From: JACKCP01 sp034007295
Lineage (GTDB): Bacteria > Desulfobacterota > Desulfobacteria > Desulfobacterales > JACKCP01
Assembly (NCBI GenBank): GCA_034007295.1
Contig: JAVERC010000013.1
Coordinates: forward strand, 1-64,000
Length of the DNA stretch: 64,000 nt
Direction of reading: 5' to 3'
The notes beneath the pieces were generated by a model that made no database searches, had not been told where the DNA came from, and was given only the letters and a program-made list of their open reading frames with translations. Each line of letters opens with the position of its first letter. Within the stretch, counting starts at the first letter, position 1. Positions 61,019 through 64,000 of this stretch are shown here, in pieces. Both the position numbers and the translations under genes were made by a program.

Positions 61019-61787
61019 AAAAAAGATTTATGAATTTATTGAAAATTCACCTTCAAAATTAAGCACCAAGGATATTGCAGTTTATTTTGAAGACAAAGGA
61101 CTTGATTTTAAAACTGTTAAATCACTGGTAAAAGAACTTTTAAATGAAGGTCAGATTGAATATTCATATGAACTGGGAAACAGTTTTTTAACACCTTCAT
61201 TTAATAAATTTGTAAAAATTTCAGATAAAGTTATTGTTTATCCCCCTCATTTGAGCAGCCCAAAGAAAAAAAATGGTTTTTATTATTTAAAAATAGAAAA
61301 TTCAACATCTTTTGGACGTGGAAATCATCCAACAACAAGGCTTTGTCTTCTTGGAATGGAAAAAGCTCTTCAAAAGGAAAATTTTAACAAAAAAAAATTT
61401 TTTGATCTTGGATGCGGAACAGGGATTCTTGCAATTGCAGCAGCTTTTTTCGGGTTTGAAAAATGTTTTGCTGTTGATATTGATCCTGTTGCTGTTTTTG
61501 ATTCCAAACATAATGCAGAAATTAATAATCTAAGTGAAAAAGTAATTGTAGATACTTCATGGCCTGAAAACTGCAAATTCAACCTTATTGCAGCAAATTT
61601 AAGACCCAGGGGGCTTTTTGAATTTAAAAATAACTTAAAGGAAAGGCTTGAAAAAAATGGCAGCCTTGTTCTTTCAGGATTTAAGTCAGATGAAAAAAAA
61701 TTTGTTTTAAAAGGTTTTGATAATTTTTTAATAGAGAAAATATGGGAAGAAAAAGGGTGGTGCGGTGCATTGTTAAACCCATATTAA
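61002..61787 (+). CDS. PrmA-like ribosomal protein L11 methyltransferase homologue
   Basis: This 261-residue SAM-dependent methyltransferase has a winged-helix-like N-terminus and the PrmA motifs SFGRGNHPTTRLCL, FDLGCGTGILAIAAA and AVDIDPVAV, then ANLRPRGLF. It may trimethylate L11 or a related target. Two ATGs (61002, 61005) fit the start. It ends tail-to-tail with ksgA, overlapping by four bases. Confidence 0.83.
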   Translation: MMTGHKKKIYEFIENSPSKLSTKDIAVYFEDKGLDFKTVKSLVKELLNEGQIEYSYELGNSFLTPSFNKFVKISDKVIVYPPHLSSPKKKNGFYYLKIENSTSFGRGNHPTTRLCLLGMEKALQKENFNKKKFFDLGCGTGILAIAAAFFGFEKCFAVDIDPVAVFDSKHNAEINNLSEKVIVDTSWPENCKFNLIAANLRPRGLFEFKNNLKERLEKNGSLVLSGFKSDEKKFVLKGFDNFLIEKIWEEKGWCGALLNPY

Positions 61788-62632
61788 CAAGGATTTACAT
61801 TGTTTTCGCTCAATTTGTTTGAAATATTTATATAATCTTCAAGTTCAAGATCTTCGCCCCTTGAAGAAAGTGAAAGATCAAGGCTTTCAAAAATATTTTG
61901 AAGAAGAGCCTTGTCTTTTATTCCTTTGCCAAGGGAATTTTTTAATGTTTTTCTTCTTTGGCCAAATGAAAGCTTTACAATTTCATGAAAAGTTTTTTCA
62001 TCTTTAACCTTGTTTGTTTGTTCTTTTTTAAACTCAATTACAATTACGCTTGAATCTACCTTTGGCCTTGGATAAAAAAGTGATGGTTTTAAACCTGCAA
62101 TTATTTTTAAATCTGCATAATATTTCAGTATAACCGAAATTCTTCCGTAGTCTTTTGTTCCCTTTGGAGCAGCAATTCTTTGTGCAAGCTCTTTTTGAAG
62201 CATAAAAACACATTTTTCAATTTTATGGCTTTGTTCAAGTGCCTGGAAAATAATCTGTGAAGAAATATTGTATGGAAGATTTCCAATTAAATAATTTTTT
62301 TTTTCAGTGCTTAAAAGTGATCCAATATCTGTTTTTAAAATATCCTGATTAATAATTTTAACATTGGAGCAAAGGTCTTTTTCAAGTTCTTTTTCAAGAA
62401 TTGGAATCAGCCGTTTATCCTTTTCAATTCCAAATACAAAATCTCCATGTCTTGATGCTGCCTTTGTCAAGGCCCCAAGCCCGGATCCTATTTCAATTAT
62501 GTTTGATCCTTTTTCAATTTCTGCCTTTTTAATTATCATTTCAGGGGTTGAAGGATCTACTAGAAAGTTTTGTCCAAATTCCTTTTTAGGAAAATATCCG
62601 TATTCTTTCATTATTTTTGATGGAGTTGTCAT
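61784..62632 (-). CDS. rsmA: 16S rRNA dimethyladenosine transferase KsgA/RsmA
   Basis: This 282-residue enzyme dimethylates A1518 and A1519 of 16S rRNA. It has KKEFGQNFLVD, the SAM site EIGSGLGALT and the catalytic NLPYNISS. Its ATG overlaps the stop of the DUF2062 gene by four bases. Confidence 0.95.
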   Translation of the reverse strand: MTTPSKIMKEYGYFPKKEFGQNFLVDPSTPEMIIKKAEIEKGSNIIEIGSGLGALTKAASRHGDFVFGIEKDKRLIPILEKELEKDLCSNVKIINQDILKTDIGSLLSTEKKNYLIGNLPYNISSQIIFQALEQSHKIEKCVFMLQKELAQRIAAPKGTKDYGRISVILKYYADLKIIAGLKPSLFYPRPKVDSSVIVIEFKKEQTNKVKDEKTFHEIVKLSFGQRRKTLKNSLGKGIKDKALLQNIFESLDLSLSSRGEDLELEDYINISNKLSENNVNPC

Positions 62633-63123
62633 TCTATTGGAATATCCTCTTCGTTTCTTAATCTTTTTACCCAGTATTTAGTAAGGAAATATGAGCCTAT
62701 TGCTGAAGGAAGGCCAAGTACTGCACCTCCAAAAAGCATTGAGTAGAAAATGTCCATTTGAGAGTGTAAAAGAAGCCTTGCTTCTTCAAGCTTTATGGAA
62801 AGTTTCATTTTTGCACCCATAATGTCTATGAGCTTATATATAATTCCTATATCGGCGTGTTCAAAGCCAAGGACTGCAATTCCTGCGTAATATGCAGCTG
62901 CATAAAAAATTGGGATTGTTAAAGGGTTGCTGAGCCATACGCAAATAACGGCAGCTCTTTTGCTTCCCCGTAAAATAATGGCGAATACAATGCCAAGAAT
63001 TGTATGGAAAGGAACAAGCGGAGAAAAAGACACAAATACTCCGGCTGCAACGCCCATGGAAATATTATGGGCAGTTCCGTCAATTGTAGCAAGTTTCCAT
63101 AAAAACTTTTGAAATTTTTTCAT
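62629..63123 (-). CDS. DUF2062 membrane protein
   Basis: This 164-residue protein matches DUF2062: ISMGVAAGVFVSFSPLVPFHT near the N-terminus, and NPLTIPIFY. It has about three to four helices. Role unknown; it is co-transcribed with ksgA. Confidence 0.85.
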   Translation of the reverse strand: MKKFQKFLWKLATIDGTAHNISMGVAAGVFVSFSPLVPFHTILGIVFAIILRGSKRAAVICVWLSNPLTIPIFYAAAYYAGIAVLGFEHADIGIIYKLIDIMGAKMKLSIKLEEARLLLHSQMDIFYSMLFGGAVLGLPSAIGSYFLTKYWVKRLRNEEDIPIE

Positions 63124-63348
63124 TTAGTACATTCAATCTCCAAAAGAGTCAGCCCATAATAAAATATTTTGCTCTGTTAATACAGTGAGGTTTAAAGATT
63201 TGCAATTAAAATTGCAACTATTTTTAATCATTTTAAATATGGTCTTGTAGACTTGTTTAAAATTTAATAAAGTAAAGAAAATAATTGATAAATTTACTTT
63301 AATTTTTTATCTGACTGTCTTTTTTAGATAATTAAATAGGAGTATTGA

Positions 63349-63735
63349 ATGGCTGGGAAAAAGAATAAAAATCTTGGACTTTTAATTTCAGAACTTATGG
63401 AAGAATACAATATCCCTACTAAAAAAGATTTTGAAAGACTTAATCAAAGGCTTGATGAGCTTGAAAATCTTTTAAAACAGGCAGCTCTTGCTTCCATGTA
63501 TTCAGGAACAAAAACTACAGTATCAAGGACGGCAGGCAAAAAAATTACTGCTGCCGATATGGTTCTTGATACAGTTAAAAAAGAAAAAAAACCTGTAAAT
63601 TTTAAATTTATGAAAGAAAAAACCGGATTTGATGACAAAAAATTAAGAAATATAATTTTCAGACTTCATTCAACAAAACAGATAAAAAGGGTTGAAAGGG
63701 GTTGCTATCTTCCTGTTGATCTAAAAGAAGATTGA
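63349..63735 (+). CDS. Small coiled-coil plus winged-helix-like protein
   Basis: This 128-residue protein has an N-terminal helical/coiled-coil part (LGLLISELMEEYNIPTKKD, then RLNQRLDELENLLKQ) and a C-terminal part (KKEKKPVNFKFMKEKTGF...LRNIIFRLHSTKQIKRVERG) that looks like a winged helix and may bind DNA. I do not recognise a family; the ribosome site (AGGAG) is good. The 225-bp gap before it holds no gene. Confidence 0.65.
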   Translation: MAGKKNKNLGLLISELMEEYNIPTKKDFERLNQRLDELENLLKQAALASMYSGTKTTVSRTAGKKITAADMVLDTVKKEKKPVNFKFMKEKTGFDDKKLRNIIFRLHSTKQIKRVERGCYLPVDLKED

Positions 63736-64000
63736 TTTTTTTGAGAATTTTTATTTTGTAAAAAATTTTTTCCATATTTTAGCCAGAGAATTTTTTGTTT
63801 TATCTTATCAGGGAGCCAAAGCTCTTATTTTGTCTAAGTTTGAGACCCAAAATTTATCCTCATGATATTTGAATATTTTTAGGTTAAAGTTTTTTGATTT
63901 GCCTAGCTTAACCAAAAAAATAATATTTTTTGCAAAATATTACCTGTTTTTTTTGACTGCAAATATGCTTATTCTTTGTTCCTGTTTTTTGAAACTCTTG
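63736..64000. other. AT-rich terminal region without a supported gene
   Basis: No open frame with a ribosome site, no repeat of Family A or B and no clear terminator is seen here. Confidence 0.5.

Overview
The window is a strongly AT-rich chromosomal segment from an anaerobic bacterium. The closest fit is a member of the Desulfobacterota (Desulfobacterales-like). The support is indirect: an HdrF/PyrK-like [2Fe-2S] flavoprotein tail, an NrfH-like plus octaheme HAO-like cytochrome pair, a class I-type hybrid cluster protein, a siroheme/ferredoxin protein, PPi-type phosphofructokinase, several c-di-GMP genes, and an IspH-UbiA fusion. No rRNA genes, complete tRNAs, CRISPR arrays or intact transposases were seen. 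Genes sit in short operons separated by clear intrinsic terminators.

Layout. 0-5.3 kb: chemotaxis receptor, frameshifted DUF169 gene, cupin-like gene, Old Yellow Enzyme. 5.4-10.7 kb: CadC-type metal sensor, a decaying anti-sigma-kinase/GNAT gene and nucleotide-translocase-like gene, then an SO_0444-type Cu/Zn permease. 10.7-14.2 kb: tRNA-like remnant, repeat, PilZ protein, degenerate GGDEF protein, thioesterase. 14.2-18 kb: ParA-ParB-(IspH-UbiA)-Smr on the minus strand. 18-26.2 kb: BepA-like protease, then an accessory island with an LPP20/DUF4384 lipoprotein, an AAA-ATPase-like protein, a DUF4160/DUF2442 pair, a secreted formylglycine-generating-enzyme-like protein with a GC-rich hypervariable-looking 3' end followed by a 19-bp perfect palindrome, an Rpn nuclease fragment, and a secreted TPR-caspase. 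26.4-36.5 kb: EF-G paralogue operon with a leader hairpin, aspartate decarboxylase PanP, nitroreductase, diguanylate cyclase, PPi-PFK, radical SAM protein. 37-38.5 kb: a full HI0933-family flavoprotein that can only start at a non-ATG codon. 39-53 kb: redox and nitrogen-oxide region (siroheme/ferredoxin protein with RND pump; NrfH-HAO; Hcp; arsenate reductase; cupin), in which three genes are preceded by perfect TTGAT-N4-ATCAA palindromes. 53-60 kb: DsbA-like protein, pst phosphate importer, NSS transporter with MauE and rhodanese. 60-64 kb: PrmA-like methyltransferase, KsgA, DUF2062, a small coiled-coil protein.

Two families of non-coding dispersed elements run through the intergenic regions. 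Family A is about 135-145 bp with imperfect terminal inverted repeats; there are three near-complete copies and several end fragments. Family B is 194 bp with about 12-bp terminal inverted repeats and internal hairpins; there are two complete copies and one truncated copy. One B copy separates pstS from pstC.

The most interesting biology is (i) the island in which a secreted FGE/C-type-lectin-fold protein looks like a diversity-generating-retroelement target without a reverse transcriptase or template in the window, next to a secreted caspase; (ii) the repeat families; (iii) the shared FNR/HcpR-type palindromes; and (iv) the likely AUU start.
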